This document shows, piece by piece, positions 22,530 through 33,836 of a stretch of DNA of 64,000 bases. Under the pieces are notes generated by a model. That model was not told the origin of the DNA. It ran no database searches and saw nothing but the letters and a program-made list of their open reading frames with translations. A program made the translations under genes and the position numbers. Each line of letters opens with the position of its first letter. The first letter of the stretch is position 1. This stretch comes from Oncomelania hupensis (Eukaryota; Mollusca; Gastropoda; Littorinimorpha; Pomatiopsidae), in NCBI GenBank assembly GCA_036898135.1, contig CM072512.1, positions 13,994,425-14,058,424 on the forward strand. Reading direction: 5' to 3'.

Positions 22530-23902
22530 GTGATTGCCAAACTGTTTCCGAAAAACCTGTCCCTTCCATTCTCAGCACTCGATCGCTTTCAAGATCGTAG
22601 GTGTAGATGACGTTGTTGGCAATGAGCTTGTCAAACTTCATCTTAGGTTTCTGGCCTGCTTCGTACAACTGCTTTGCTTTCTTTCTCAGCCCTTCTCGCT
22701 TCTGACGCACTGAAGAGGGAAAACCTTCCCTGACAAATACATATCGAAATTGTTTAGAGTCCCTCAAGAAGCGTGTTTTGTTCAGGATCATCATCTTGTG
22801 TTTGTATGATAGCAGTTTTACTACAACAGCATGTGCCCGTTCAATGTCGATGTGTTCCTCATATACTCTTTCCCATTCCTGCTCTGTCCTATCACTCTGC
22901 AATACTATCTTCTTCTTCGCTAGATCAATGACCTACCGTCTGTTAGTGTTATCACCTCTCTCACCTTCTTATCACACTTATTCCAACTTTCCTGACCACG
23001 GACCCCTTGGGGTCATGAGCAATCTTGCCACTGTAGATTGTTCTAACCTATAAAGGGAACAGTGAAAGCCCCAGTTGAAAACCTGTCTTGCCTTTGTAGG
23101 CATGACAGATTCACTGCGGCAACAGTACCCCCGTTGGAGTGCCGGGGGTTTCAGTATAAATAGTATCCCCACTTTATGGAAATTTAGTGCTTTAAATTCC
23201 CACTGTTGCTATCTTCCTCATATACTCTTTCCCATTCCTGCTCTGTCCTATCACTCTGCTATACTATCTTCTTCTTCGCTAGATCAATGACCTACCTTTG
23301 TTCTTGAAAACTCTTCCTGGACAAGACTCCTTGTTTGTGTATGGGGTCTGTTGGATCAGCTTGGGAGTGTTGGACGCTTTCTGCTGGGTGGTCACTAGGG
23401 CTTCCTATGATGTTAGTATTTAGCAATATAGGCATTTTATATGTATATGTTTCGTTGATGATTTGTAATGATGGTTGTATTCTATTTTGTTTTTGTAACC
23501 GGGGGTTCGCGTAGTTGAGGTAAACCCTCAGCCGTCCCCCGCGTGGGATGTCTTTATTGTAAAGTGACTGGCCGGTGGAGGGCGTTCAATTTTCCCACTA
23601 GGGTTGTTTCAGCAGATCTTTTATGCGGATCGGGGGTTGTCCGGTCCTGATTTGGCTCGGAGGAGTCCGCTGGACCTAAAGCAACAATAAATCAATCAAT
23701 CAATCCTGACCACGGCTTTTCTGTAGTCCCCAAAACAAAAATTGTTACGGCGACTATGGTTTTCCAGGGAGTCACACTTTGATGCCAGATTGTCCAATAT
23801 TTCACGAAGAAGCACATTTTCTTTTTGCAGATCGATACATTGATCATGAAGTTGGCTTACCTTGGACTGTAACTGTTTCTGATTCACCTCTATTCTTTCT
23901 AA
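22530..23902 (-). pseudogene. LINE ORF1 coiled-coil and basic domain, interrupted
   Basis: 23902-23716 encodes a heptad-like coiled coil (QLERIEVNQKQLQSKVSQL) and NHSRRNNF, typical of ORF1 proteins. After the retroposon at 23002-23703 the frame resumes: VIDLAKKKIV, EEHIDIERAHAV, MILNKTRFLRDSKQFRYV, FVREGFPSSVRQKREGL, an RNA-binding transposase-22-like layout. The last residues run into the ORF2 knuckle in another frame, marking the internal deletion. Confidence 0.7.
23002..23703 (+). mobile_element. 702-bp non-autonomous retroposon, full copy
   Basis: Flanked by 12-bp duplications (tcctgaccacgg) at 22990-23001 and 23704-23715. The 3' end on the plus strand is ggacctaaagcaacaataaatcaatcaatcaat, i.e. 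a short (ATCA) tail, so it moved by target-primed reverse transcription. Related copies lie at 14,110-14,700, 14,690-15,010 and 27,570-28,120 (minus strand). No ORF of note. Positions 23,215-23,297 match the ORF1 segment at 22,857-22,937 on the same strand, i.e. antisense to ORF1. Confidence 0.8.
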
Positions 23903-23914
23903 CTGTGTTGACAT

Positions 23915-23979
23915 TACATTAAATTACATTATTATTGCTTTAGGTCCAGCGGACTCTTCCGAGCCAAATCAGGACCAAT
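23915..23979 (-). mobile_element. 65-bp truncated retroposon insertion in LINE ORF1
   Basis: The 3' end of the same 702-bp family (ggtcctgatttggctcgg...agtccgctggacctaaagca) sits between perfect 12-bp duplications (ctgtgttgacat) at 23903-23914 and 23980-23991. It is an extremely 5'-truncated copy. Confidence 0.85.
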
Positions 23980-23991
23980 CTGTGTTGACAT

Positions 23992-24438
23992 CGACCCGTT
24001 CATCTTTTGCATTTCTGCTTTCATCACCTGCACTATCTCTGACCGTAGCTGTACTGTACTGTTGTGATGTTTACTTTCCAACTGCTTCACAGCTACTGCC
24101 AACGCCTGCAGTATAACATTTTGTGTACTTTCATGCTGATGCCCACTACTGCTCGTCTGTAGACATGTCGCTGATGGTGACTGCTGCATTTGGTCGCCCG
24201 CCATGTTATCATGTACGTTGTTCACTTCAAGTGTTTCTTTTGTAGGTGGGTTCAGTCCTGGATTGGATTCGACGTCGCTACATGTCAGCAAATAACTTGC
24301 CATAAAAACCACTATCGCAGCTGTCAGTACTCCAAAACGCGCCTGTTTATGTGTACCGTTATTTTCTTGCTTGAACGTAACAGTCTTTCCACAGAAAATC
24401 TCATAGTAGGCCACTACACGAAAACATTGCTTTTCCAA
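23992..24438 (-). pseudogene. LINE ORF1 N-terminus: signal-like segment plus 2A-like motif
   Basis: The frame shows a hydrophobic stretch (FGVLTAAIVVFMASYLL) followed directly by TCSDVESNPGL, then a Ser/Gln-rich linker and a helical segment. DVESNPG is the core of 2A translational-recoding peptides; in active ones the next residue is Pro, here it is Leu (CTG at 24255-24253). No ATG precedes the hydrophobic segment in this frame because an upstream stop closes it, so the start codon is lost or frameshifted. 2A-like sequences at the N-terminus of non-LTR ORF1 proteins have been described in sea urchins and molluscs, where they can also act as signal sequences. Confidence 0.75.
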
Positions 24439-25326
24439 TAATTATACCACAACTGCGCCATGACAGTAACACATAGGAAGGTTCGAATTGGATCAGTCTA
24501 CGTTCCAGGATTCTGAGTAGAACTGAAACAAACCTGCCCGTCGTCCGCCGGTGAGCTAGGAAATCCGCTGGCATGATTGTTGTTTATACTTCTAGCCTAT
24601 AGACTTCATAAAATGATCGAATCTAGCGACAGAAATCGCAGGATTCAAAAGCACGTCGCCATTGTTCTCGGTCCGTCACGTGACCCCTATAGCAAGTCTC
24701 AGCTACCTAGTGTAGTGAGAAAAGACAGCCGGTGCCACCACTCAGTATCAGGTTCCGGTGGGTACAAGACTGTTGTCGATCCTCTTCATTCCCTACTCCA
24801 TCTTCATCACAAACAGCACGGCACACACAGTTCAAGACAGATGAGAATGTATTGAGAAATAATCAAATAAAGTCAAACATTTGCTTGCCCCAATGCATAA
24901 CGCTGAATATGATTTGATGAAGAGCTAGCATAGATGTTGAGCCATTCAACAAGAACGTAATGGGAATCACTGACATGCGATTGAAAGTCCTTACTTTTAG
25001 ATACAATATATAAAATACAATCTATACAAGACATAAGATAACATAAATTTATAAGATACAATATATATGATACAATATAGGCTTATAAAATAAAACATAT
25101 AAGATATAAGACATAAGATAAATGAAATTTATTCGTTTTAAAGTTCCCAGTGGAAAAGTTGTTTTCGGGCATACATAACAAAGAAAGATAATAAGAATAT
25201 AAATTATAGCAGCCTTTAAATGTATGAGAGAAACTGACCAGATAATTGTCTCTTCGAACGGAATAGATGAGTTCACCACTATTTTAAATATCTGTTCACG
25301 TGCAAACACGTAGTCTCGAACTATTT

Positions 25327-25370
<44 letters not shown>

Positions 25371-25492
25371 GTGTGTGTGTGTGTGCACGCGTTGTTTTTA
25401 TTTTACTTTCTTCTTTTTTTACTTGCACGTGACTTTTTTTTCCCCTCCTCCAAACAGATTTTTTTCTCTCATTGTTTTAGATTGCTGCAGGT

Positions 25493-26087
25493 TGTTACAC
25501 TCATTCGATGTTGGTGTTTTTCTATCAGTATTTGATTCAGCCCCGATGCTTGAATTCTCCTGATAGGTGTAAACTCGGATTCGTTTATCCACGCAACCCG
25601 TTCAATCAGCATACAAGTCACAGAGTCGACGTATGAAGTTTTCCACTTTTATTCAGCACACATCAACAACTGCATACAATCGCCTTCTCACTCTCAACTT
25701 TTACTTTCCAACTCACTATCAACAACAACTTTTTTTGAAACAGTGCGGCACTTATATAGTCTCTTCATACTCCCGAACAATTTAGAACACGGCAGAATGA
25801 CGCACTACAACCAATCAAATAAAACTTCGTCATCACTGACTTAAGTCCGTCCAAGAATGTTCTCAAACATCCCGAAACTTCGATCGACAGCAAACAAGCA
25901 GATCTAGAGAATCCTCCAATAATATCGACTAACGAAAATTATCAACGTTATACAAAGCTTCTTCTAACAACAATGCAAACTCAAATCAAAGGTAAATACA
26001 CTCTATTATTGCATACTTTGCAAAGCGAAACGATTAGATCTATCGTGCGCGTTTCAGACATACTATCCTTCGCGTTTCAACGTAACA
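25493..26087. mobile_element. Solo LTR, copy 2 (best preserved)
   Basis: 595 bp with TGTTACAC at the left and CGTAACA at the right, giving a short terminal inverted repeat and TG...CA ends. It is flanked by perfect 5-bp duplications (caggt) at 25488-25492 and 26088-26092. Internal landmarks shared with the other copies include tcagccccgatgcttga, catcaacaactgcatacaa and a TATA-like box in ggcacttatatagtctc. No internal retrotransposon coding region is attached, so it is a recombination-derived solo LTR. Confidence 0.85.
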
Positions 26088-26099
26088 CAGGTATTTATT

Positions 26100-26462
26100 T
26101 ACCTTTTAATCGACAGCTACTGTTTTGTGTAAAGTTTACTCTTGGGTGCATGTATCTGTTTCTCGTTAGTTAGTTCATTCATTTATTTCTCTATTACTTT
26201 TTTTTTTGTTCGACGTTATTGCTTTTTTTTCTGTTATACTATAGTTATATGTTTGTTCTCTTTTCATTGTTAAAAAAAATAATTTATGTGCTTCTGTTTT
26301 TTTTTATTGCTTTGTACTTGTTCCTGTTCGCCAGACATTTCATTGTTGTCATTTGTCAAAGGGTAGCACTCATTTAAGCTTTGCTTTTGTGTGCCCTTTA
26401 TGTTCTCCATGCCTGGTTTACTTGTTTCGTGAATAATAAAATTCTGTTTTAAAAAAAAAAAA
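26100..26462 (+). mobile_element. Retroposon 3' end with poly(A)
   Basis: T-rich sequence ending cgtgaataataaaattctgt and then a run of A (26,452-26,462). AATAAAA followed by an A tail marks the 3' end of a processed retroposon. No coding part is left. Confidence 0.45.
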
Positions 26463-26465
26463 TCA

Positions 26466-26630
26466 CCGACGCGTATAGGCGACTACTGGTCACACTATTC
26501 TGACACCAGCGAACCAGTTGACGGTAAAGGGAAAATAATATGGTCACACGTTGGCCAATCCGGGATTCGAACCAGGTACCTTTCGGTTACTCGTAAACCG
26601 TTCTATTAACCGAGCTACCCGGCCCCACTA
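26466..26630 (-). mobile_element. tRNA-headed SINE (family B), second copy
   Basis: Same order as the 43-kb copy: ggggccgggtagctcggtt, B box GGTTCGAATCCC, then tattattttccctttaccgt. It starts immediately after an A-rich run (26,452-26,462) that ends another retroposon. Confidence 0.8.
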
Positions 26631-26639
26631 AGAAAGTCA

Positions 26640-27387
26640 ATAGCCAACAGACATATGCTTATAATCACTGCTGATCCAATCAAAGCTGTCTAGATATTCA
26701 CCTCTCGTTGACGTAGGTATGCACTCACGAGAGTCCCATTCTAATTAAAAAAGAGATCCGTAGGATCTCATCTTTGATATGATGATGATAATCATTATTG
26801 TCAGGGTGGCGACGTGGTGATCGTCCTTAACGCTGATGCAATAGGACGTTAAGCTTCGTTGTTCCTCCTCCTCCAGTCTGTTCTCATTTTGTCTTCGATT
26901 TTTGTTATCCAGATTGGTGGGGATATTTTTAAAAAAAACAAACATTTATTTGGATGTTATTGCTTTTAAAGTTATTTCCCCATCATTTGTCATATATTCG
27001 ATTCAATTCAATTCAATTCAGTTTAATTCAACAAATCTTTATTACCATCTAGGGCGTCTGAATAAACAAATGCATGCAAAATAAAACAATTATCATTTAA
27101 AAATATTGAAGATCCATTCCTTTTTCTTACCAAAACATAACTTATATATCCCTATCACACACGTATGGCCTAAATAAAACACACAAAAACCACGAAATTC
27201 ATTGTTAATAAATTCATTAAAATACCATATCACTAGCGAGATATGGCGTAACATAAAACAAAAAATTTCCCATTTAAATGCATCTTGTTTTAAATTTCTA
27301 TTCGACGTGAAGCGTCCCTCAAGATTATGGTATGCTGTTTATATTAGAATGGATTGTTTTAAATAAAGAGTGAGAGTGAGAGAGAGA

Positions 27388-27451
<64 letters not shown>

Positions 27452-27569
27452 CAGAAAGACAGATAGACAGAGAGAAAACCAGAATTCTTGCTTTCATTTT
27501 GCCCAAAACATATAAGAATATAATGCGCACCAAAGTAGTCAAGTGTAGTTAGTTAGTTAATCTTTTTTT
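26640..27569. other. No gene seen
   Basis: Contains (attca)n at 27,000-27,020, a probable minus-strand LINE 3' end (aacaaatctttattaccat, about 27,028) and a GA tract. Confidence 0.5.
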
Positions 27570-28130
27570 TTTATAGGCTCCAGCTGACTGCAAAGATCCG
27601 AATCAGGATTAAAAACTGGTTGAAAAATGGCTCACTCCAGATCCGTCTAAAAGATCTGCAGAAACAATCCTAATGGTAGCAGTGAAGGCACTACACCAGC
27701 CGATCACTTTACAATAAAAGCATCCCATGCAGGAACGTTGAGGCTGTTCTCTAATTTATTGAACCCCCGTTTACAAAAACCAAATAGAATATAAACATCA
27801 TTATAAAATATTAGCAAAACACATACATTTAAAAAGCCTACATTGCTAAATAATAACACCATAGAAAGCCCTAGTGACCATTTGGCAGAAAACGGCCAAT
27901 ATCCCCCATCTGAACCAACAGACCCCATACACAAAGGAGCAGTTTTGAGAGAGTTTTCAAGAAAAAAAGGTAGGTGATTGGTCTCACAAAGAAGGTTGTA
28001 GATTGATAGAACAGAGAACGAGAAAGAACAAATGAGAAAGACGGAAACAGTGGTATTTTAAAGCAATAAATTTTCACACAGTGGGGATACTATTTATTCA
28101 GAAAACCCCTGCACCCCAACGGGGGTAGTA
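27570..28130 (-). mobile_element. 702-bp retroposon family, diverged copy
   Basis: Starts with ggctccagctgactgcaaag and proceeds through cactttacaataaaagcatc to cccctgcaccccaacggggg, matching the 14-kb and 23-kb copies in order. Several small indels; no open frame. Confidence 0.7.
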
Positions 28131-28526
28131 GTCACGGTGTTAACATAGGTCTAGCAGGATTAGACATACCAACATCTATTCCTAGCAGTTCGCTGCAGTA
28201 TTAACTTCGCTTCGCTTGAATGAGGACCATTGGAAGGTGCAAAGCAAGTGAGGTCTGTCAATGAAAGGCGGAAAGTTAATCTGTATAAGGGGTTCATTGA
28301 GCATTGGCGATCGGAAGTGTTAGAAGTTAGACATTCTCAGTACAAACACTGATACGATAGCAATTTCAAGAGGCGTTAAAGGCTTTTTGCCTACCATAAA
28401 ATGCTTAGTAGTTTATACCTGTTAAATGTTGTGATAAACTCAGGGAATGTGTACCTTTCTAGTATGTTGATTTAGGTCCTTACCCTTCTTACCTGGGATG
28501 GTTATCCTCTCTGCCGTATCGCCAAT

Positions 28527-30780
28527 GGCGGACCAGGGCAGGGAGAAGTACCACTGAACTGATTTTCAACCTCAGAATAATCTGCGAGAAATACCTACAG
28601 CACCAACAACATCTATTTCATGTTTTTGTAGACTTCAAGAAAGCGTTTGACCGAGTCTGGCATGCAGCTCTGCGGGCAACCATGAGAGTGTACAACATCA
28701 GCCCTAACATTTGTGAATTCATCAGAAACCTGTATGACAAGGCTACCAGTGCAGTCGTCCATAACAGCGCAGTCGAGAACTAGCTCAGAACAACAATCGG
28801 GGTGCGCCAAGGATGCCTACTCTCTCCAACACTCTTTAACATCTTCCTAGAGCGCATTTATGCCAGATGCCCTTGCAGATCACGAAAGCACAGTCAGCAT
28901 AGGAGGTAGAGCAATCTCCAACCTCTGTTTTGCGGATGACATTGGTGGATTGGCTGGAGAGGAACAAGAACTTGAACAGCTGGTACAGAGGCTTGCAGAG
29001 TGTGACGGTGGGTCTATTGTTGCTGGGCTCTGCACAATGGAATGCTATTACCCACTCGTCTTTCGTCTGCGGAGATCGGCTAGTATAATCACCCTGTGAT
29101 TAATTTTAATACATGTATCTGTTTAGCCCGATCTGGGTGCGGATAGGGTTATAGAGATAGGAAGAAAATGGTAAAAGGTTCACTGACACACTAGCTCTCG
29201 CACGGATATGAAACATAGGTAGTCCAGCAACTTGTTAACAGTAAATATCACACATTTATTTCCTCTACTCTATACATAATTCTCTAAACACTCTATTAAC
29301 TTAAATGTCCAAATTCACTTCGAGTAATTCGCTCCTTGATGGGTCTATGCTGCTACTATTCTTGATGTTTGCTACTGTCTCATCATTGGGCTATTTGTTC
29401 TGGTTGGCCTAATGTTTGTTTTCAGGAGAGTGGACTACTGCGCAGTCCTTCTAGATCAGTGTGTGTGCACGTTTTCTGTGGAACTTAGCTGAGTCGTTGA
29501 AGTGTGGTGATGGTGTCTCCTCCTTGTTTGTTGATTATTGGGCTATCGGAGCTCAGTGCTCGATGCTCCACTGCAGGTCGAATGTCAGGGTTGACTATCA
29601 TTGGTCTATCTCCTGCATCGGACCAACAAGCCTGCTCGTCTGCAAATCATAAGACGAGTTTCTGCAACGCCTTGTTTACTAAGGGTGTGCAGAGCGTCTC
29701 ACTGATGGCAGAAACAGCCCTCAGTGATAGGGTCCACTTATACAAACAAGAGACGATCAACTTCTATGTCCGTGGTTTACTGGAATCTCCAACATAATTC
29801 CTATACATATACATACATCATGGCTAAACTAAACACATGGAGAAGTAATTAACAATTTACACATTCTCTGGTACAGCCACTGGTTTGCAATAATACACAT
29901 AGGAGAAACAACAGTTGGACAGTAGACTCAGAGGCTTCCTCGTGGTTTCGAAAACCAGTCGCAGGTCAGCCACATGGTCAAGCAAAGTTTTACAAACAAG
30001 CATAAAACTTGGCAAGACTTCACAAGCATAATCCAACAATATTATCAATAAATCACGGTGAGACAAAAGATTGATCATTTACCTTTTTGACAATTTCAGG
30101 CTCTGGCTATACTGCGATGAATTGATTTTCACCCATCACCTGCTTAGTCTTCTTGAGAGAGATCTTTCCACGCGTCCGTCTCGGGTGAGGTTTAGACAAA
30201 GAATGACCACCTAACCGTGTGGTCAGCCCAAAGCCCGCGAAATCTCGTGATACCTGAGCGCGTCTAGCGGGGGTGGCTATACGTCAGCGGGATGAGGTCA
30301 CTGCCTAGCGCCTACCTAGTGAAGAGTTAGCTTACCCATGCTTAGCACAGTCCTGCCTTGTGTCGTCAGCTAGGCATCGACTTTAATTTACAAACGCCAA
30401 AGCAGGATGAAGTGTTAGAGGCTTGAAGCCTTAGTGCTGGGTCCAAACTAGCCTTCTGTGACACAGAGAAGACCAAAATGATGACCAACAACACCAATGG
30501 CATCAACATGGACATCAAAATCCAAGGCCAATCCCTCAACACTGTGCATAGCTTCAAATATTTAGAAGCCATTGTATCAGACAATGGGTCCCAATAAGAA
30601 GTCCTCTTCAGGATCGCACAAACAACTGCTGCCCTCACAAGGTTGAAGCTCATTTGGAAAGACAGGACCATCAGTCTACATTCCAAGGTAAGGCTGCTGC
30701 GCTCTCTTGTCATCTCCATCTTCGTATACGCTTGCGAAACATGGAACCTCACTCTTCCCTTAAGAATTAAGCCCTTCGAA
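28527..30780 (+). pseudogene. RTE-like LINE reverse transcriptase, copy split by an LTR
   Basis: From about 28,527 the frame reads RSTTELIFNLRIICEKYL, then FKKAFDRVWHAAL, GVRQGCLLSPTLFN and FADDIGGL (the FADD catalytic box). In-frame stops and a one-base shift near 28,855 break it. The solo LTR at 29001-30463 interrupts it; afterwards KTKMMTNNTNG and HSFKYLEAIV follow the same order as the copy at 32.8 kb. The segment between FADD and KTKMM is shorter than in that copy, so a deletion preceded the LTR insertion. Confidence 0.75.
29001..30463. mobile_element. Solo LTR of a second family, inserted in an RTE-like copy
   Basis: TGTGACGG at the left and CTGTGACA at the right give TG...CA ends, with a perfect 5-bp duplication (cagag) at 28996-29000 and 30464-30468. 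The reverse-transcriptase reading stops at 29000 and resumes at 30469. No coding sequence is visible inside; at 1,463 bp it is long for a solo LTR but within range. No second copy occurs in the window. Confidence 0.65.
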
Positions 30781-32454
30781 GGATCGACAGTCTGCAGATG
30801 AGTTTATAGCATGAGGGTGTCAGAGGAAGAACTAAGATTTCTAGATAGCTTGTAGAAATGAATGTTCTGGGTGAGGTACGAAGGGGCTAATCATTATTAT
30901 TCATTTTTATAGCGCTTTTTTCAAGCTCAGGAGCTGCTTTTAAATCCAAGTGGAAGCTGGAATCAACGGATGATGTCTATAGTAGAATTTTCTACATAAA
31001 CAGAATGTACTGGAGGGGTCAAACTATCCAAACTTCCAGTAGAAAATGCCAGAAATTGGAGTCATATAATTATGATGCGTTTCGGAAGGGTCAAACTATC
31101 AAACTTTCCAGCAGAAAATTCTAGAATTCAATTTAGGCATTTCAGCGGTAACTTGTGTAGGCTCCCCTGCAATTACTGCGAATTTGTGGAGTACACTTTT
31201 TTGTTGTTGTTTTCTCATGAGAAGGCCTGTAAAAGAGCACTTTTAATTTATTTATTTGAATGATCACGCATATAACTATTACAAGTACAGGTTCAACCAC
31301 TATAAAAGGGAATCAGCTTCATGTACCCCTTCAAACCCCCCCCCCTTCCCCTAGGCCCTCTCCCACCACTCCACTCCCGCCACAACAACACACAAAAAAA
31401 ATCATGACAATTATGTAAGCATGCAATCATAAAATAATTACTAACCTGCAATGCACATGGAGAAGTGTGTAAACTGTCATTTCGGAATACCGCATTTAAC
31501 GCACACGAATTTGGTAATATTTAAAAACTTCAATAACCGTTTATAGAGTATATTATATAAATGAATCTCACTTTTTTTAAATTTACAATCGACGCTGCAT
31601 CAATAGATTATAACAAAGATACAATGTTGTTACTGACAGTGACAAATGTCCTTGCTCATATTGCAAACCCACTCTGTATTTCTCTCGATAAAATGCAACC
31701 AGACACGCGGAATTGCTGCTCGAATCGACGCCGTTGCGGTCACTGAAACTATACGATAACTATAAAAGAGGGTATTGTTGTTCTTTTTTTCTAATGTTTG
31801 CAAATCACTTGCCAAAGTCACCAATTATTTCCGTTAATAAACCACAACAGGGGACGCAGTTTAAGTTCTGTTTGACAGAAAGTGTCAAACATCACACAGC
31901 GCCGAACAGAGTTTATAAAATCTCAGTAAACTGATATTCGAACTTATCTTAAAGTAGGAATGAGTTAGATTTACGTCGAAAGCCAGTCGCACACCTTTCT
32001 GCGGTCCGACGTTATTTCTTTTACTGAAACCCGATTCGAGCAAAACTCTTATTGTTGAATATGCGAAGACAAGAGACTTTACTAGATAAGTTCTCTGCTG
32101 AGACTCACAAGGCTTTACTACATTCGCCCATTAATATTTGAGGGCATCGGAGCACGTGTCTCCACTTACTTATCAACGGGTATAAAGGGAAATCACGCCT
32201 GCTTACATCGGGTGCCTAAAGAAAAGATCTAGGTTGAATAGCAGGAGGATTCACCTGTTCAAAGGCGGTATCGTGTCAAGCTGTGGGTATTTAACAATTA
32301 TAAATGCACGATTGATCCTTTCGTGAACGTTTAATAACTGTGAGAGGGGGGGGGGGGGGTAATGATGTCCTGACCCAGGGTTTTTGGTGTGGTGGTATTC
32401 ATGGACACCGTGATTAATAATAACTTTGATATATACGGTTTTTTTAATCGTTCT
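30781..32454. other. No gene seen
   Basis: Intergenic AT-rich DNA with a short SINE family A scrap at 30,897-30,935, a near-duplicate pair near 31,025 and 31,085 (gggtcaaactatc) and a G-run at 32,346-32,360. Confidence 0.5.
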
Positions 32455-32745
32455 TAAATAACGCTTTTCCAGCTTAAGAGTTGCTCAAGGCGCTAGCCGA
32501 TAAAGAAATCTAACTCAATCAGCCAGAGGTGCCTTCTTCATTGCTGCCTGGAAGGTGCGCATCAACTGACGCCGACACCGACCCTAAACTTGGATGAGCC
32601 GGTAATGGTAGAGGAGGGACATAGTGCTTGAAGGTGTATTCATGTTGCTGACGCTCATCCTTCCAAGACATGAACCTCAGGATCTGTTATCGTCCGTCCG
32701 ACTGAAGGCGTGCGTGCCCAAACTAGACGTCGGATTTTGCTTAAC
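32455..32745 (-). mobile_element. SINE family A, diverged copy
   Basis: acgcttttccagcttaagag, caaggcgctagccgataaag and gacatgaacctcaggatct follow family A order with many substitutions. The RTE-like copy begins about 50 bp to the right. Confidence 0.7.
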
Positions 32746-32794
32746 ATGTTAAAACTACTACTGAGGGAGTGAGGTCACGCCTCAATTACATGTT

Positions 32795-33836
32795 ATTATT
32801 ATCGTTTGACCGAGTCTGGCATGCAGCTCTGTGGGCAACCATGAGAGTGTACAACATCAGCCCTAAAATTATTGAAGTCATCAAAAGCCTGTATGACAAT
32901 GCTACCAGTGCAGCCCTCCACAACAGCGCCATCGGAAACTGGTTCAGAACAATAATCTGTGTGCGTCAAGGATGCCTACTCTCTCCAACACTCTTTAACA
33001 TCTTCCTAAAGCGCATTATGTCCGATGCCCTTGCAGATCACGAAGGCAAAGTCAGCATAGGGGGTAGAGCAATCTCCAACCTCCGTTTTGCGGATGACAT
33101 TGATGAATTGGTTGGAGAGGAACAAGAACGTGAGCACCTAGGACATAGGCTTGACACCACCTCCAGAACCTATGGAATGGAAATAAGCGCAAAGAAAACC
33201 AAAATGATGACAAACAAAACCAACGGCATCAAAAGGGACATCAAAGCCAAAGGCCAATCCCTCAACACAGTGCATAGCTTCAAATATTTAGAAGCCATTG
33301 TATCAGACAATGGCTCCCAACAGGAAGTCCTCTCCAGGATCGCACAAACAACTGCTGCCCTAACAAGGTTGAAGCCCATTTGGAAAGACAGAACCACCAG
33401 TCTACATTCCAAGGTAAGGATGCTGCGCTCTCTTGTCATCTCCATCTTGCTATATGCTTGCGAAACATGGACCCTCACGGCAGATCTACAACGAATAATA
33501 CAAAGCATGGGGATGAGGTGCTACAGAAGACTTCTGGGCATTTCCTATACCCAGCACAGCACCAACAACGAAGTCCGACAGACCATCACACAAGCCATTG
33601 GACAACACGATGACCTGCTCATAATGGTCACCAGAGCATCAGGCCTGCAAGGCACGGTGCAAGGAGGCAGAAGAAGTGGGAGACAGAAAAAGAGGGGGGA
33701 GGACAACATTCGAGAATGGACTGGCTTGACACTGAGCGAAGCCATGAGGGTTGCTGAGGACAGAGAAAGATGGAGTACGCTGGTTAAACGATCATCTGTA
33801 GTGCCCCAACGACCTTCGAGTTACGGGATAGGATAG
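32795..33836 (+). CDS. RTE-like LINE reverse transcriptase, 5'-truncated copy with intact C-terminal frame
   Basis: This is the longest uninterrupted retrotransposon frame here, about 345 codons from the truncation point to the stop. It starts within the RT palm (FDRVWHAALWATMRVYN), then VRQGCLLSPTLFN, RFADDID (catalytic Asp pair), KKTKMM, HSFKYLEAIVSDNGS, a thumb-like helix region and a basic tail (GGRRSGRQKKR...EDNIREWTGL). The endonuclease and fingers region are missing. The 3' end carries the family's short tail (ggataggatagga). It is inserted next to or into a SINE remnant at 32,455-32,745. Confidence 0.85.

Larger units (their letters stand above)
21830..24687 (-). mobile_element. LINE with 2A-like ORF1, internally deleted, 14-bp target-site duplications
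   Basis: Perfect 14-bp duplications (tatagcaagtctca) at 21816-21829 and 24688-24701 bound the element. Reading on the minus strand: 5' UTR from 24,687; ORF1 N-terminus with hydrophobic segment and 2A-like motif (24438-23992); coiled coil (23902-23716); basic ORF1 domain (22989-22530); then an abrupt join to the last codons of ORF2 (NKCKLCRVEENEDHILFVC, a CCHC knuckle at about 22,510-22,440), a 3' UTR and a (GTTCTT)n tail. Most of ORF2, including endonuclease and RT, is deleted. Two later retroposons interrupt ORF1. Confidence 0.8.
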
